A stretch of 64,000 nucleotides of DNA from Leptasterias polaris (Eukaryota; Echinodermata; Asteroidea; Forcipulatida; Asteriidae), in contig JAZGTN010000210.1 in the NCBI GenBank assembly GCA_037783415.1, positions 809,001-873,000 on the forward strand. Direction: 5' to 3'. The notes under the pieces were generated by a model. That model made no database searches. It was not told the origin of the DNA and saw only the letters and a list, made by a program, of their open reading frames with translations. A program made the position numbers and the translations under genes. Below are positions 42,570 through 51,927 of the stretch, piece after piece. Numbering within the stretch: position 1 is the stretch's first letter; every line of letters starts with the position of its first letter.

Positions 42570-43520
42570 TAAAGTCTCAACACCTAAGGTAAAAGTTTCA
42601 AGTCATGTCCCAAGTTATGTCTCAAGCTCAAAGAGAAAGTCACAGGACAAGTCTGAAGTCCTTCAGATGAACTCTCAAGTCTTGTTTCAACTCCTTGAGG
42701 TAAAGTCTCAAGTTATGTTGCAAGCCTTCATGAGGAAGTCACAGATTTTGTCTTAAGTTCTTGAGGTAAAATGTTGAGTGTCAAGTCAAGTTTCAGGTCC
42801 TTGAGGTAAAGTCTCAGGTCATGTCTCAAGCCCTTGAGGTAAAGTCTCAAGTCAAGCTTCAGGGCCTTGAGGTAAAGTCTCAAGTCAAGCTTTATGTCCT
42901 TGATGTAAAGTTTCAAGTCAAGTTTCAGGTCCTTGAGGTAAAGTCCCAAGTCAAGTTTCAGGTCCTTGAGGTAAAGTCCCAAGTCAAGTTTCACGTCATT
43001 GAGGTAAAGTCTCAAGTCAAGCTTCAGGTCCTTGATGTGAAGTCTCATCAAGTCAAATTTGAAGTCATCGAGGTAAAGTCTTAGGTCAAGTTTCAGGTCA
43101 ATAGATGTTAATTTTTGCATCGGGGATAATAAATATAATTTTGTTTTTACCCTACACGGTGTGTGTTAAGCACTGTATACTCAGTACCTTCCCGAGTTCT
43201 GTGAAAAAAAATCCACAGGCAAATCACTCGGGTGGGATTCGAACCCACGACCTTTGCATTGCTAGAGCAGATGTCTCACCACTAGACCACCGAGCTAGCC
43301 CGATGGCTAGAGTCCGTTCGAATCATTGGCAGCGGGTACCGCACAATTTAATAGATGTTAATTTTTGCATCGGGGAAAATGAATATAATTTTGTTTTTAC
43401 CCTACAAGTTTCAGGTCCTTGATAAAAAGTCCCAAGTCAAGTTTCAGGTCCTTGAGGTAAAGTCTGAGTCCAGCTTCAGGACCTTGATTTAAGGTCCCTA
43501 GTCAAGTTTCAACCCCCTTG
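42570..43520 (+). repeat. 33-bp minisatellite TTGAGGTAAAGTCTCAAGTC...
   Basis: The unit TTGAGGTAAAGTCTCAAGTC followed by AAGTTTCAGGTCC recurs about 15 times with substitutions, most regular between 42790 and 43090. It is interrupted at 43100-43406 by an insertion and resumes after it. Because 33 is a multiple of three, open frames run through it on both strands (VKSQVKFQVLE-like and LDLRLYLKDLK-like); I regard these as artefacts. Confidence 0.85.
43100..43406. mobile_element. 307-bp insertion with 57-bp terminal direct repeats and a tRNA-Glu-like core
   Basis: A 57-bp segment from AATAGATGTTAATTTTTGCA to TTTTTACCCTACA occurs at 43100-43156 and 43350-43406, with two differences. Between them, on the minus strand (43226-43302), is CTCGGTGGTCTAGTGGTGAG followed by a B box GGTTCGAATCC and CACCCGAG. 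AGTTTCAGGTC directly flanks both ends, an 11-bp duplication of the host minisatellite. Either it is a small retroelement or a 250-bp tandem monomer inserted as 1.2 units. Confidence 0.75.
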
Positions 43521-43675
43521 AGATAAATCTATTGTTCTCTGAAATATGCGATGCTGAGAACTACAAGACCGATGGAAATTTACTGCTGCTACCTAGTGTT
43601 CAAAAGTTTCCCATTGTTTGTAAACTCTGTTGAACAAATACAATTAAATCCCCTATATACTCTATATATACAAAC

Positions 43676-43945
43676 CTGTCTAGAGTTTATTGCCTTGCAG
43701 TTGGTGTCTTCATGAAACTGCTTGACTTGATAGCTGCCAACGGTGCTCCATCTGTATGGGCACATGTGTTTATTTGGGACCTGCCGTCCATAATTAGCGT
43801 TTTCTATCGTAATGACTGTGTTGTTTGGACACTTGAATGACAGGATGTCTTTGTCGCAGGCAAACACCAACTTGCTTCTTAAAGTAGACATTAACAAATC
43901 TGTAAAAAATAATAACAAGAAAAATAGGACTGATTTTAGCATCAT
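43676..43945 (-). CDS. EVA1C: EVA1C exon, SUEL lectin domain 1 first half, possible start
   Basis: The donor GTTTGTATAT begins at 43675, after phase 0. The certain part encodes LLMSTLRSKLVFACDKDILS, then FKCPNNTVITIENANYGRQV, then PNKHMCPYRWSTVGSYQVKQ and FHEDTNCKAINSRQ. FACDKD-x-L-x-FKCP-x-NT-x-I-x-I-x-x-ANYGR is the N-terminal half of a SUEL lectin domain, with one NNT glycosylation sequon. Two readings of the left border exist. (a) An acceptor TATTTTTTACAG at 43900 makes this an internal exon (43676-43899) entered in phase 1. (b) The frame stays open to ATGATG at 43945/43942, giving MMLKSVLFFLLLFFTDLLMS, a credible signal peptide, and a total of 422 residues, close to the family length. 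I give the longer span but cannot decide. Confidence 0.85.
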
Positions 43946-44812
43946 GCCAGTAAACTCCTTAACAAGTCCGGTGGTCTTGTGTTTTTCAGACCTTGAGTCT
44001 GACAAATATCTTTAAGTATTGGGATACCCTTGAAACCAATGGGATAAATCTTACTTTAAAATAAAAAACTTTTAAACTGTGTAAATTGTTTTTCTCATTT
44101 TGATTCTGGTAGTGTAAAAAGAATTTCTGGTCCATTACAAATTCTGAGCGAACTTTCGACAGTGTCCAAATTGGCGGCTACGGCTACGGCTACAGCTAGA
44201 TTGCTGTGCCTTCATCCATTGAATTGAAGTAGGCCTACAGTACACCGTACAGGACGTCCTTAGTAACATCCTTAGCCACAGTCGTAACCGTTGCCATAGC
44301 CGATGATTCAGACATGGCCTTGTACTGTCCCTTTAAAAAAGAGTCAGATAAACAAGTCTATCCTTCTGAATGAGCTTGCTCAGCAGTTGATGAACCAGAA
44401 GCTGACAAGAAGAACTACGCAGTCACAACAATGATTAGATGATATCTGACATATAATCCCTGCCAGTTTCCACATCCCAGACATTCATTAATTAATCAGT
44501 TATCAGTGAAGTCATGAAGTGTTTTTCAATCGGTCCATCAAGGTAGCTTAAAATTGGGTACATGTGACTCGTAATGCATGGTAACGCGCAAAAAAGAGGG
44601 CCAATGCGATTTTTAGCCGGCCCGGAAAACAAAGCGGAAGAACCTGAAATCAAGATGTGTTGTGAGGAACTGTGTTGGACAATGGAAGAATGCAATGTCT
44701 CCATGGGTCGACTTCACAAAGAGTTAAGATTGACCTTATAACTGTGTGTAAGTGTTGACCAACATGCTCTAGTTTTTGCCTCTTTTGTTGTGGGCTCAAA
44801 TTCTCATATTCA

Positions 44813-45010
44813 GGGTTTGCCTTTATAACACTTTTAGTGACTACATGTAACAATCAGGACCAACTAGCTTGCCATTTCACTAGTCCAACAGCTTTTGCAC
44901 TAGTCCAACAGCTTTTGCACTGGAGTGGTCCATACTTCAAATGAAATAGTGATGCTGTTCAACACTGAACTAGCCAGTAGGAACACTTGGATAGACTAAC
45001 TGGTACTTTG
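44813..45010 (+). mobile_element. 'GGGTTTGCC' repeat copy
   Basis: GGGTTTGCCTTTATAACACT and AGTGATGCTGTTCAACACTG match the family seen at 13990 and 29640. A 20-bp phrase (AGTCCAACAGCTTTTGCACT) is duplicated inside. Confidence 0.65.
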
Positions 45011-45384
45011 ACAGTATACAATAATGAATGTTTATGAGTGCACTAGTGAGAATATTTTTATGAGTTGAAAGATGGAATGTTCTATTCAAAGAGGACAACC
45101 CAAGTTAAATGGAACACTCAATCTTTTACTGATTGAAGGTAAGCTCTCCACTGCAAGACAGTTTATCCATCCTAACCTAGGGGCGGAGATCACGTGGCCA
45201 TGTTTAAACATGTAGTATAGACCATGTAGACATTGCACAAAGTGTTTATACCCATTTAGCCTTTGCATATGAAAAAGTGGCCCCTGACCTATAACCTGGT
45301 CTATCTATATTTTATAACTTAGAAGAGCTGAATTTATCCAGGCAAAGTGGGTGGGTTCTGAAGCCAAGGGAAATCCTTTGCTCT

Positions 45385-45830
45385 TAAATTTTTCAGTGAC
45401 TGGTCATTTTACTAGTCCACCAGATTTTTCACTGGTCCACTTTAAGATTTTCTTTCAACATTGTTATTAGCATGGGACTTGTAATTTGAACTACATAATA
45501 TGCATAGGTTTACATGTACAGTTGTAGTGATGGGACTTCAGCAGACTTGCCAGCAGGACTACATGTAGATGGAGAGAATTCTGACTGGTCCTATAGTGTT
45601 AGCCAGTGTCTGGGTGTCTTTTGGACACCCTGTTTTAAATTTGGACACCCTGTTTCATCTGTCATTTACATGTAAATGTATTGTAAGTGAACAATTTGGA
45701 CACCCAGTTTTTAAATTTCCAGCAGATTTGGACACCCTTTTACCAAATCCTGGCTAAAACCTTGACTGGTCCTTGGGTGTTTTAACTGGCATTTGGCCAA
45801 CGGATCACTGTTAAGGGAGAACTCTGTTGG
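45385..45830 (+). mobile_element. 'GGGTTTGCC' repeat copy carrying the GGACACCC element
   Basis: The outer parts (TTTTTCAGTGACTGGTCATT, later AACTGGCATTTGGCCAACGG) belong to the host repeat. 45596-45765 is an inserted element. GACTGGTCCT occurs on both sides (45583 and 45766), consistent with an imperfect target duplication or a local duplication. Confidence 0.65.
45596..45765 (+). mobile_element. GGACACCC-repeat element, copy 1
   Basis: It begins GTGTTAGCCAGTGTCTGGGT and ends ATCCTGGCTAAAACCTTG. It has short TTAGCCAG-type inverted ends, four TTTGGACACCC words and a central palindrome ATTTACATGTAAAT. It is the inverse of 55067-55240, identical over about 160 bp apart from a 5-nt indel. Confidence 0.85.
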
Positions 45831-46334
45831 GGTGGTGGAAAGTGATATATTTAAGACCATTTTTAAACAGATGCATATTTGAAACCGTTTTGAAACAAAA
45901 CAATAAAATCAATCATAATGAAAAAGCCTACAAAACTGTGTAAATGTCGTCTGCTCTTATCACATGTTCTCTAACCCTAACCCTAGCATGTAAATCACCA
46001 GGGGGATTTTGGAGCATAGGGGTGTCAGTTATACTAGTACAGAGCAGTCACCATCACAGGCACTTGATCATAATTATAGGTTCTGGTTCTGGTGACTCAT
46101 CACAGAAACTCCTCAAACTGGGATGATGCAGGCCCTGCTAAAAGTGGCAAGATGCACTAACTTTATTTCACACTGAGCACCCCTAATGATCTGTTCCAGG
46201 TCCCTTTTCTTGCCTAGTTGCTTTTGAATGAGTCTACACTTAGTGCACAATAGGTGTCCAATGTTTACCAAGGGACATTTGTAATGGTCTGTTGAGAACT
46301 GAATCACAACAACACAAAGACAAGATGATCATCT

Positions 46335-46348
46335 CCCCCCCCCCCCCC
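46335..46348 (+). repeat. poly(C) run of 14
   Basis: Homopolymer; another, of 17 C, is at 46831-46847. Confidence 0.9.
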
Positions 46349-46403
46349 AAACTAATCATCATTGCTCTATAATGCAGTGATACTTTGCATTATGGCAGAC
46401 CCC

Positions 46404-46806
46404 ATTTAAAGGGAAGGTATACACTTGGTAATCACTCTTAAAATTAATGGCAATAAGAACTTACTTGGTGAGAAGCCTACAGCAGCTTTCAATAGGATAA
46501 TGCATTTTGAGAATCATATCACTACGAAGTAGGCCTACTGTGGTTATGGAAAATTATATCGATTTATATCCCCCGAAATTTGAATCTGAGAAACTTTTCT
46601 GTCAGATACGTATTTCAGATTGTGTATTCCAATTATGGATTATTCTTCCTGCGTGGACATAACCGCTCGGGGAGTTTCGGTGATATCTCAAAAACGCAAC
46701 CACCTTTTGAAATATAATTTTCACAGGTTAGTTTTATTGTACATTTTATATTGGATTAAAACAATAAAAAGGTTCCAAAAACATGGTATAAAAAGTTCCC
46801 TTTAAT
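46404..46806. mobile_element. MITE family 3, complete copy, inverted
   Basis: TTTAAAGGGAAGGTATACAC at the left; GGTTCCAAAAACATGGTATA and GTTCCCTTTAA at the right. The interior has TGATATCTCAAAAACGCAAC. Confidence 0.8.
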
Positions 46807-47154
46807 GGACAATGAGGTCCAGTACCCAAGCCCCCCCCCCCCCCCCCAAACCAAGGCCATCATACAAGTGAATAGCCACTTGAAGAAAGCCAGATGGCCT
46901 GTCCAGGAATGTTGGTTTCTTCTATTATTATTATTAATGAGCAATGTATTAATACTGTACTGTGGAGGGTAGGTGATGTTGGTACATGTACATTAATTAA
47001 ATACATGTCCTTGGTGTGTGACAAGCCTGCAGGTTTAGTTTAACCACAGAGAAAGGGTTTAACCATAGCAGATTACCATCAAGATACTCATCAGTGGTGA
47101 CTCTCTCTGCTTCAATCAGTTGCAGAGATTTGTTATTTTTTCATATTAAAGGGA

Positions 47155-47360
47155 TGGTATACCTTTCGTAATCACTCTTAAAATTAATGGCGAAAAAAAA
47201 GTACAGCAGCTTTTGATAGCATAAAGCAATTTGTGCAACATTTCACTTCGAAGTGATGAGGGTTGTGGAAAAATATATCAGTTTTTATCACAACTTTGAA
47301 ATCTGAAAAAATGTTTTTGTCAGAAACGTTTATCAGATTGTGTGTTCAAATAACGGATTT
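47155..47360. mobile_element. MITE family 3, truncated copy
   Basis: It starts TTAAAGGGATGGTATACCTT and follows the family to CAGATTGTGTGTTCAAATAA, where the similarity stops. Confidence 0.7.
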
Positions 47361-47779
47361 TTAAGGGGTGCAAAACAAATTTAAAGGTTGTTTAATTTGG
47401 GTTTTTTAATTAGGGGGAAAAAACCAGTAATGTCATTCACAGCAGGAAGCCACTAGGCCAAAGTGGTGTTTATTTGCTATAAAAGATCCTGTAAGAAAAC
47501 AATTCCATTTATCCAATCCTGCAATCTGGTAAATTGCATACGAATCGGCAGAGTAGTCCTATACATGCTTACATTAAACATCATGAAAAAGTCAGATTTT
47601 ATATACATATCGTGTTTTACTTTCACTTTTATAGACTAATGTGAGACGTTTATTTCTAATGAGTGCAAAGAGCTCTTCTCTCAAATTTAAGAAAGCAGTT
47701 GACTAAAAAATAGCTCTCCTCCTATTTCTTAAAATGGAGGACTGCATAAGTTAGGCCTATCAATACAGAAGCGATAATG

Positions 47780-47972
47780 TGCCCTAAAGCTATGTAATGA
47801 TCTCCCCTATCAACTCCATACACTTGACTCCTTCCAGATCTTCAAAAGACTTAGTCTGTTGCGCTTGTCATGTCTACATGAAGTTCTGTGAACTCTTTTG
47901 TCTGAAATTTTTCCTTTACTTTGCAATGAATGCACTCTACAAATGATGGATTGATTGATTGATGATGGGGTG
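47780..47972 (+). pseudogene. 3' end of a CR1/L2-type LINE, remnant
   Basis: The plus frame 47790-47872 reads LCNDLPYQLHTLDSFQIFKR and continues LSLLRLS. This resembles the common C-terminus of CR1/L2-type reverse-transcriptase proteins (LWN-x-LP-x-x-x-R-x-x-x-S-x-x-x-FK-x-x-LK). Downstream, GAATGCACTCTACAAATGAT is followed by GATTGATTGATTGATGATGG, a short-repeat tail as expected for this LINE type. It is broken and non-functional. Family assignment is by eye. Confidence 0.5.
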
Positions 47973-48483
47973 TACTTTCATTTTCATCCAAGAAAAGAAT
48001 TTCTCTCAATGTAACAACATTCAATCAATCTCTCTAAACTTCCAGCGAGAGACTTTTGCAAAACTGAATTTCTTCAGCACAGCATTGCCTTTATCTCTAA
48101 AAGTAACACATTGTAGCGCAGCTCTCTGGGTTTCTACAAAAAAGGCAGTTGCTTTATTGTTACCTATTCCTTTGTGCAAGGATTTCCTCAGAGTCCTTTC
48201 AGTCTGTGATTGCACAAGGGTGGCACTTGTGTTGTATGCTGTATAAAAGAAAGCAGTTACACGCTATTGTGTGGGCGGACAATCAAACTCACAACTGGAA
48301 AATTGAAAGGTAACACTGTGACTTAACTTCCAATTACTGTCTGACCACAATTCACTGTGCAGTGTAGCACTACTGCAGGAATGGGATCATCATCATTATT
48401 GACCATTATATACAACCTAGAAACCTACATTGCAGTATAGGTCTATGTAGGCCTAACTATTAAAAACATTAAAGAGGGATTCA

Positions 48484-48953
48484 GAGGTCAAATTCAGTTT
48501 TGTGATGCACTCCTTTTCTAATAACTATCTATTGGAAAATGGGGAAAAATTATAGGTCTCTATCGTCAAATTAAAATGGTGTAAAATGCCACAGTGTTTG
48601 ATACCCTTCAAGGTTGTGCAATTCCTGTCAAAATCCAAAAGGTCTGATGATGTCACATTTCAAATAGGCCCCTATAAATGGTCAGTAAATTTGTGTACAG
48701 ATAATTTTAAGTTTATTCCTGAATTCTGATGATGTTCAATCAAAACAGCATTGAATTTGAGCTTATGAGTCGCGCAGTAATCCCTCTTTGGAATGTACAG
48801 ACTCATTTGCTTTTGCTGTCCAATGACTTCTTCGCTCTGAAAGAGTATCAAATAAAATGACATTTGACACCATTTTAATATGAGGTTAGACTTGTAACCC
48901 CAGGAGGACTCACTCTATTGAAAAATGAGTGCATCACACAACTCATTTTGACC
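48484..48953. mobile_element. 470-bp inverted-repeat element with an exon-like interior
   Basis: The left end GGTCAAATTCAGTTTTGTGA, then TGCACTC, and the inverse of the right end GGTCAAAATGAGTTGTGTGA, then TGCACTC, match at 24 of 27 positions. Related left-end sequences are at 834-870 and 14487-14515. The interior contains the open segment listed at 48672-48836. Confidence 0.7.
48672..48836 (-). other. exon-like open segment inside the 48484 element
   Basis: After an acceptor-like GATACTCTTTCAG (ending 48837) the minus strand reads SEEVIGQQKQMSLYIPKRDY, then CATHKLKFNAVLIEHHQNSG, then INLKLSVHKFTDHL and stop. The composition is protein-like but I recognise no family. It could be a host terminal exon captured by the element, or chance. 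Confidence 0.2.
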
Positions 48954-48954
48954 A

Positions 48955-49109
48955 TGGGGCTCAATTTCACAAAGCACAAAGATTCATCTTAAGATGAGTT
49001 GTTAAAAATATTGCAAAAGTGATCTGTATTGTGACATCACACTTTGCTTAGCAATTAAGATTGATACACAGTTAAGATCAATCTTAGCCCTTTGATAAAT
49101 CGGCCCCAT
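48955..49109. mobile_element. 155-bp inverted-repeat element GGGGCTCAATTTCACAAAGC
   Basis: The left TGGGGCTCAATTTCACAAAG, then CACAAAGAT, faces the inverse of the right end, TGGGGCCGATTTATCAAAGG, then GCTAAGATT. A relative with a longer interior is at 51127-51587. Confidence 0.7.
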
Positions 49110-49111
49110 AA

Positions 49112-49375
49112 TAGGAAACTGAAATGGTATGGACACTTCGCCAGAAGAAATGTTTAAAATATCGGCCAAAACAATCACATTCAGGTCAGTAATAGAGGGT
49201 ACACATGGTAGAGGGAAGAAACGCCAATGGGAAGATGACATCCACGGATTGGACTGGGCTGAGAAAATTACAAATCAGGAGAAGCGCCGAGGACAAAAAA
49301 TGATTGGAAGGACGTCAATCCATGGGTGCACAAGTGGCTTCCATAGGGCTGTTGTTATGATGATGATAATGCACA
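49112..49375 (+). pseudogene. LINE reverse-transcriptase C-terminal remnant
   Basis: Frame 1 near the start gives RKLKWYGHFARRNV and then a stop. A second frame gives IEGTHGRGKKRQWEDDIHGL, then DWAEKITNQEKRRGQKMIGR. The RKLKW(Y/F)GH...(I/V)EG-x-RGRG-x-x-R-x-W-x-DDI order is the typical C-terminal region of RTE/Jockey-like LINE proteins, here with one frameshift. The end has GATGATGATAATG, a LINE-like microsatellite tail. It is a decayed 5'-truncated copy. Confidence 0.6.
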
Positions 49376-49904
49376 AACAACTAAACACTCACAATTATCA
49401 AAGTCACTTCCAATGACAAAGGACCCCCAAACATTTGCAGCTTTAATTTAAAACCAATAGGTCTATCTACCTCCATGGTCTAATCATACAGAGAGGACCC
49501 ACCTATGATAAAGTTAGGGTGCAATAATGGCAAACAAAACCTCCCCCACAATGTAATTTAGAACGTGCTGTTAACCAATTACTTTTCTTTATTTGGCCTA
49601 GCTTATCACTCCATGGGCCTGGCAAGGACAATTTAGAAAGGTTTGAAGTACCATAGGGAAATATCTCTCAAGGGTATGTGGGGGTTGGGTTGACAACTGG
49701 GAGGAACAGGGGCAGCTAGACTCACTGGGATTCACTTATAAGTTATAGGTACAGAGTACAGGATTGGTCAGTTTTATTCAAATCAAGAATTAATCTGAAA
49801 TCTTATTAATTAATTAGGGTTTACAGTTCACACCAGTAAAGACAGGGGTGAAGCAACCAAGGTGATAACTGGGAGGATCACCCAAAGGCATCAACAATCT
49901 CACT

Positions 49905-50160
49905 TAAAGGGAGTGTACACCCTTGGTAATTACTCCAAAAGTTAACGACCATAAAAACTTATTTGGTACAGAGCACTGGAGAGCTGTTTATATTATAAAA
50001 CATTGTTAGAAATTACACCCTTTGAAGTAATGTAGTTTTCGAGAAAGAGGTAATTTTCCATCCAAAAATTTGAATTTGAAAAAAGGCTTCAGGCATGAAG
50101 TCTTTTTTAGACATCTGAAAGCACACCATTCTAATTCGAGGGTCATTCTTTTCTTTCAAT
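49905..50160. mobile_element. truncated TTAAAGGCACTG-family relative
   Basis: It starts TTAAAGGGAGTGTACACCCT then TGGTAATTACTCC, and includes CATAAAAACTTATTTGGTAC and GAAAGAGGTAATTTTCC. It is cut at about 50165, where the next repeat begins. Confidence 0.65.
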
Positions 50161-50212
50161 AATTTGGGGCTGAACAAAGAAATATTGACAGGACTTAATG
50201 CCCTAATGTCAG

Positions 50213-50345
50213 CTGTCTCCCTATTTTGTCAATCTCTTTGTTCGGTGGTGGTGGGGGGGGGGGGGGGGGGTGCCAGTCAGAAGCCAGGGATCACACCCAA
50301 GTTTATGATACAACCTGGGAAGTAGCAGCAGAGGGATCACCTTAT
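50213..50345 (-). mobile_element. fragment of the tRNA-like SINE body with poly(G) of 18
   Basis: GTGCCAGTCAGAAGCCAGGG follows the G run (50253-50270), and TCTCCCTATTTTGTCAATCT precedes it. This is the same order as in the 54003-54290 copy, but the tRNA-like part is absent. Confidence 0.65.
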
Positions 50346-50361
50346 TTTAATCGGGTGCGAC

Positions 50362-50714
50362 TTTAAAGAGTGTGTACAACATTGGTAAAAATTGAAAATA
50401 TAAATGCTCACAGATTTGCACAACTTTATTGTATAAAGATGGTCATGGTGGAAAACTTCCCTTGAAATAGTTTTGCTTGAAATGCCATAGTTTTTAGGAA
50501 ATGAGTAAAACAATAGTCTTTATCCTTCAGGATAAAATCTGATGTTTGAATAAGTTAAAACATAAAATGGGTTTTTTCACTGTTTTCTCATATAAACTCC
50601 AAAGACAGATTGAGCTTAAACTTTCATAGGTTTGTTATTTCATGTAAATGTTGGGTCACATCAAGCGTAGATACAGGTCTTGGGCAATTACCAATGTTGC
50701 ACACACCCTTTAAA
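50362..50714. mobile_element. MITE family 2 copy
   Basis: TTTAAAGAGTGTGTACAACA to ACCAATGTTGCACACACCCT, then TTAAA. It is about 88 percent similar to the copy at 26171 by eye over the central part. Confidence 0.75.
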
Positions 50715-51126
50715 AAAATCCCTGACAAAACATTTATCAAATTTGATGAAGAACTTTCTAAGGCTGGTGTTTGTGTTCAAATGTTGAATACCAGAGGATC
50801 AGAAAGAAAAACCAATGATGTACTTTAATATCCCTTCAGGGTTGACCAGCGAATTATCCAAACAATGTGGTGATGGCACACACAAAACAAAAACCAGTGC
50901 CTCTTTACTTCACAACAAATTTCTGAAAGGAGTTTAAACCCAAATGGGATTACATGAGTCAGGGATGACACTTTCTCTGTTTGAGATTGACCACTCTATG
51001 CTAATGAGCTTATATAAGCCAGCTTCAAGAGGCCAGGATTGCCCCTTTTAATTCTAATGTCTTCATTATGATGACCCAATCTAATCCTTTCCAATCCCTT
51101 CACAGCTTTGATGAAAGTTATTAGAA

Positions 51127-51587
51127 TCTTTGGCTCCATTTCACAATGAGCTCAACATTGTACATTGGTTTGTGGTAACACAATGTGTATATCTACTTTG
51201 CTGTTTACTTTATGTTCTTTTGAGAACTTGTCTTGCTATTTATTCTGCTGCTGTGGGAAAAAAATTTGGAATTCCGGAGACTACTCAATTCTGAAAAGAA
51301 CTGTCCTCCTGCTTATTAAAACTACTACCTGGGCTGAAGGTAGGAAATCGGCTGGAACTACCGGTACTAGTACTACTTTCACTTAGTGAATCAAGAGACT
51401 TCTCGTTTATTTATATTAACTTCATTGCTAAGGAGTGAGCTCTTAACATTGTTATAACAATGTGTATCAATCTTAACCACAAATCAAAGTTTGACATCAC
51501 AATCTACAGATCTATTATAGTGGCCATGTGACATTCTGGTCTCAAAAAGATGAATCTTAGCATTTTGTGAAATCCAGCCCTGGACTA
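51127..51587. mobile_element. GGCTCCATTTCACAATGAGC repeat with internal GAGAACTTGTCTTGC segment
   Basis: The outer ends GGCTCCATTTCACAATGAGC and the inverse AGGGCTGGATTTCACAAAAT pair. Inside (51165-51340) is a segment with TTTTGAGAACTTGTCTTGCT and TCTGAAAAGAACTGTCCT, also found at 12090-12170 and 62145-62345. Confidence 0.55.
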
Positions 51588-51927
51588 TTAAGCTGTTAAT
51601 GATGACATGTGGTCTGACATTCCACATCTATTGACCAATCCTAACCTACCTGACCTGATGGGGTCAGTCAGGTTACCCTAAGCTATTCAGACCATCTCAA
51701 GTTTGCTGATAGAAGAGTTGGGTGTTGTGCATCCATTACAGACCAAAGAGCCTCAAGGGAAATACCAGCTTGTTGGAGAGAACCAGCTGCCTGATATCAC
51801 ACTAGTGATACAGAAAGAATTGCAATAAGAATTCATGGGATACCCTCTTTGTATTTAAAGGGAACGTATACCTTTGGTTTTTGGAACCAGGCAATTGTTT
51901 TAATCCTACATGTACATGTATATAATT

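Larger units (their letters stand above)
38431..43675 (-). other. EVA1C first recognised intron
   Basis: It contains an (AATA)n tract (38509-38530), a MITE family 3 copy (39574), palindromic elements (41705-42170) and the 33-bp minisatellite with its insertion (42570-43520). An unremarkable 99-codon minus-strand ORF at 40687-40986 is listed separately. Stretches 38820-39570 and 40000-40680 show nothing that I can name. Confidence 0.6.
9434..43945 (-). other. EVA1C: EVA1C (EVA-1 homologue) gene model overview
   Basis: Seven minus-strand exons (43945/43899-43676, 38430-38307, 37128-36982, 32387-32244, 16755-16597, 11993-11865, 9729-9434) join in frame into about 407 residues, or 422 with a local ATG. 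Order: possible signal peptide, SUEL lectin domain 1 (exons 1-2), SUEL lectin domain 2 (exons 3-4), linker (exon 5), transmembrane helix (exon 6), cytoplasmic tail (exon 7). This is the EVA1C architecture, and vertebrate proteins are of similar length. Family knowledge: EVA-1 is a single-pass receptor that binds heparin and Slit and acts with Robo in axon guidance in C. elegans. Intron phases are 0 between exons 1 and 2 and 1 at the other five junctions. Extra exons inside the 15.5-kb fifth intron position cannot be excluded. Confidence 0.88.

Noticed and set aside
42728..43120. 130-codon minus-strand frame (LDLRLYLKDLK repeats) and the plus-strand VKSQVKFQVLE frame
   Set aside because: A 33-bp minisatellite keeps both frames open. 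There is no non-repetitive coding sequence.
43098..43410. LTR retrotransposon
   Set aside because: The 57-bp direct repeats have no TG...CA ends, no visible primer-binding or polypurine site, and an 11-bp rather than 4-6-bp duplication.
43105..43422. 105-codon plus frame containing GGIRTHDLCIARADVSPLDH
   Set aside because: GGIRTHDLC-type peptides are the well-known translation artefact of antisense tRNA-like repeats. It lies wholly within the 43100-43406 insertion.
45971..45986. Telomere-like CTAACCCTAACCCTA
   Set aside because: Only about two and a half units, with no array and no subtelomeric context.
47959..48246. 95-codon plus frame and its 64-codon antisense partner
   Set aside because: No recognised family and no splice or start evidence; it directly follows a LINE tail. 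Kept only as possible chance ORFs.
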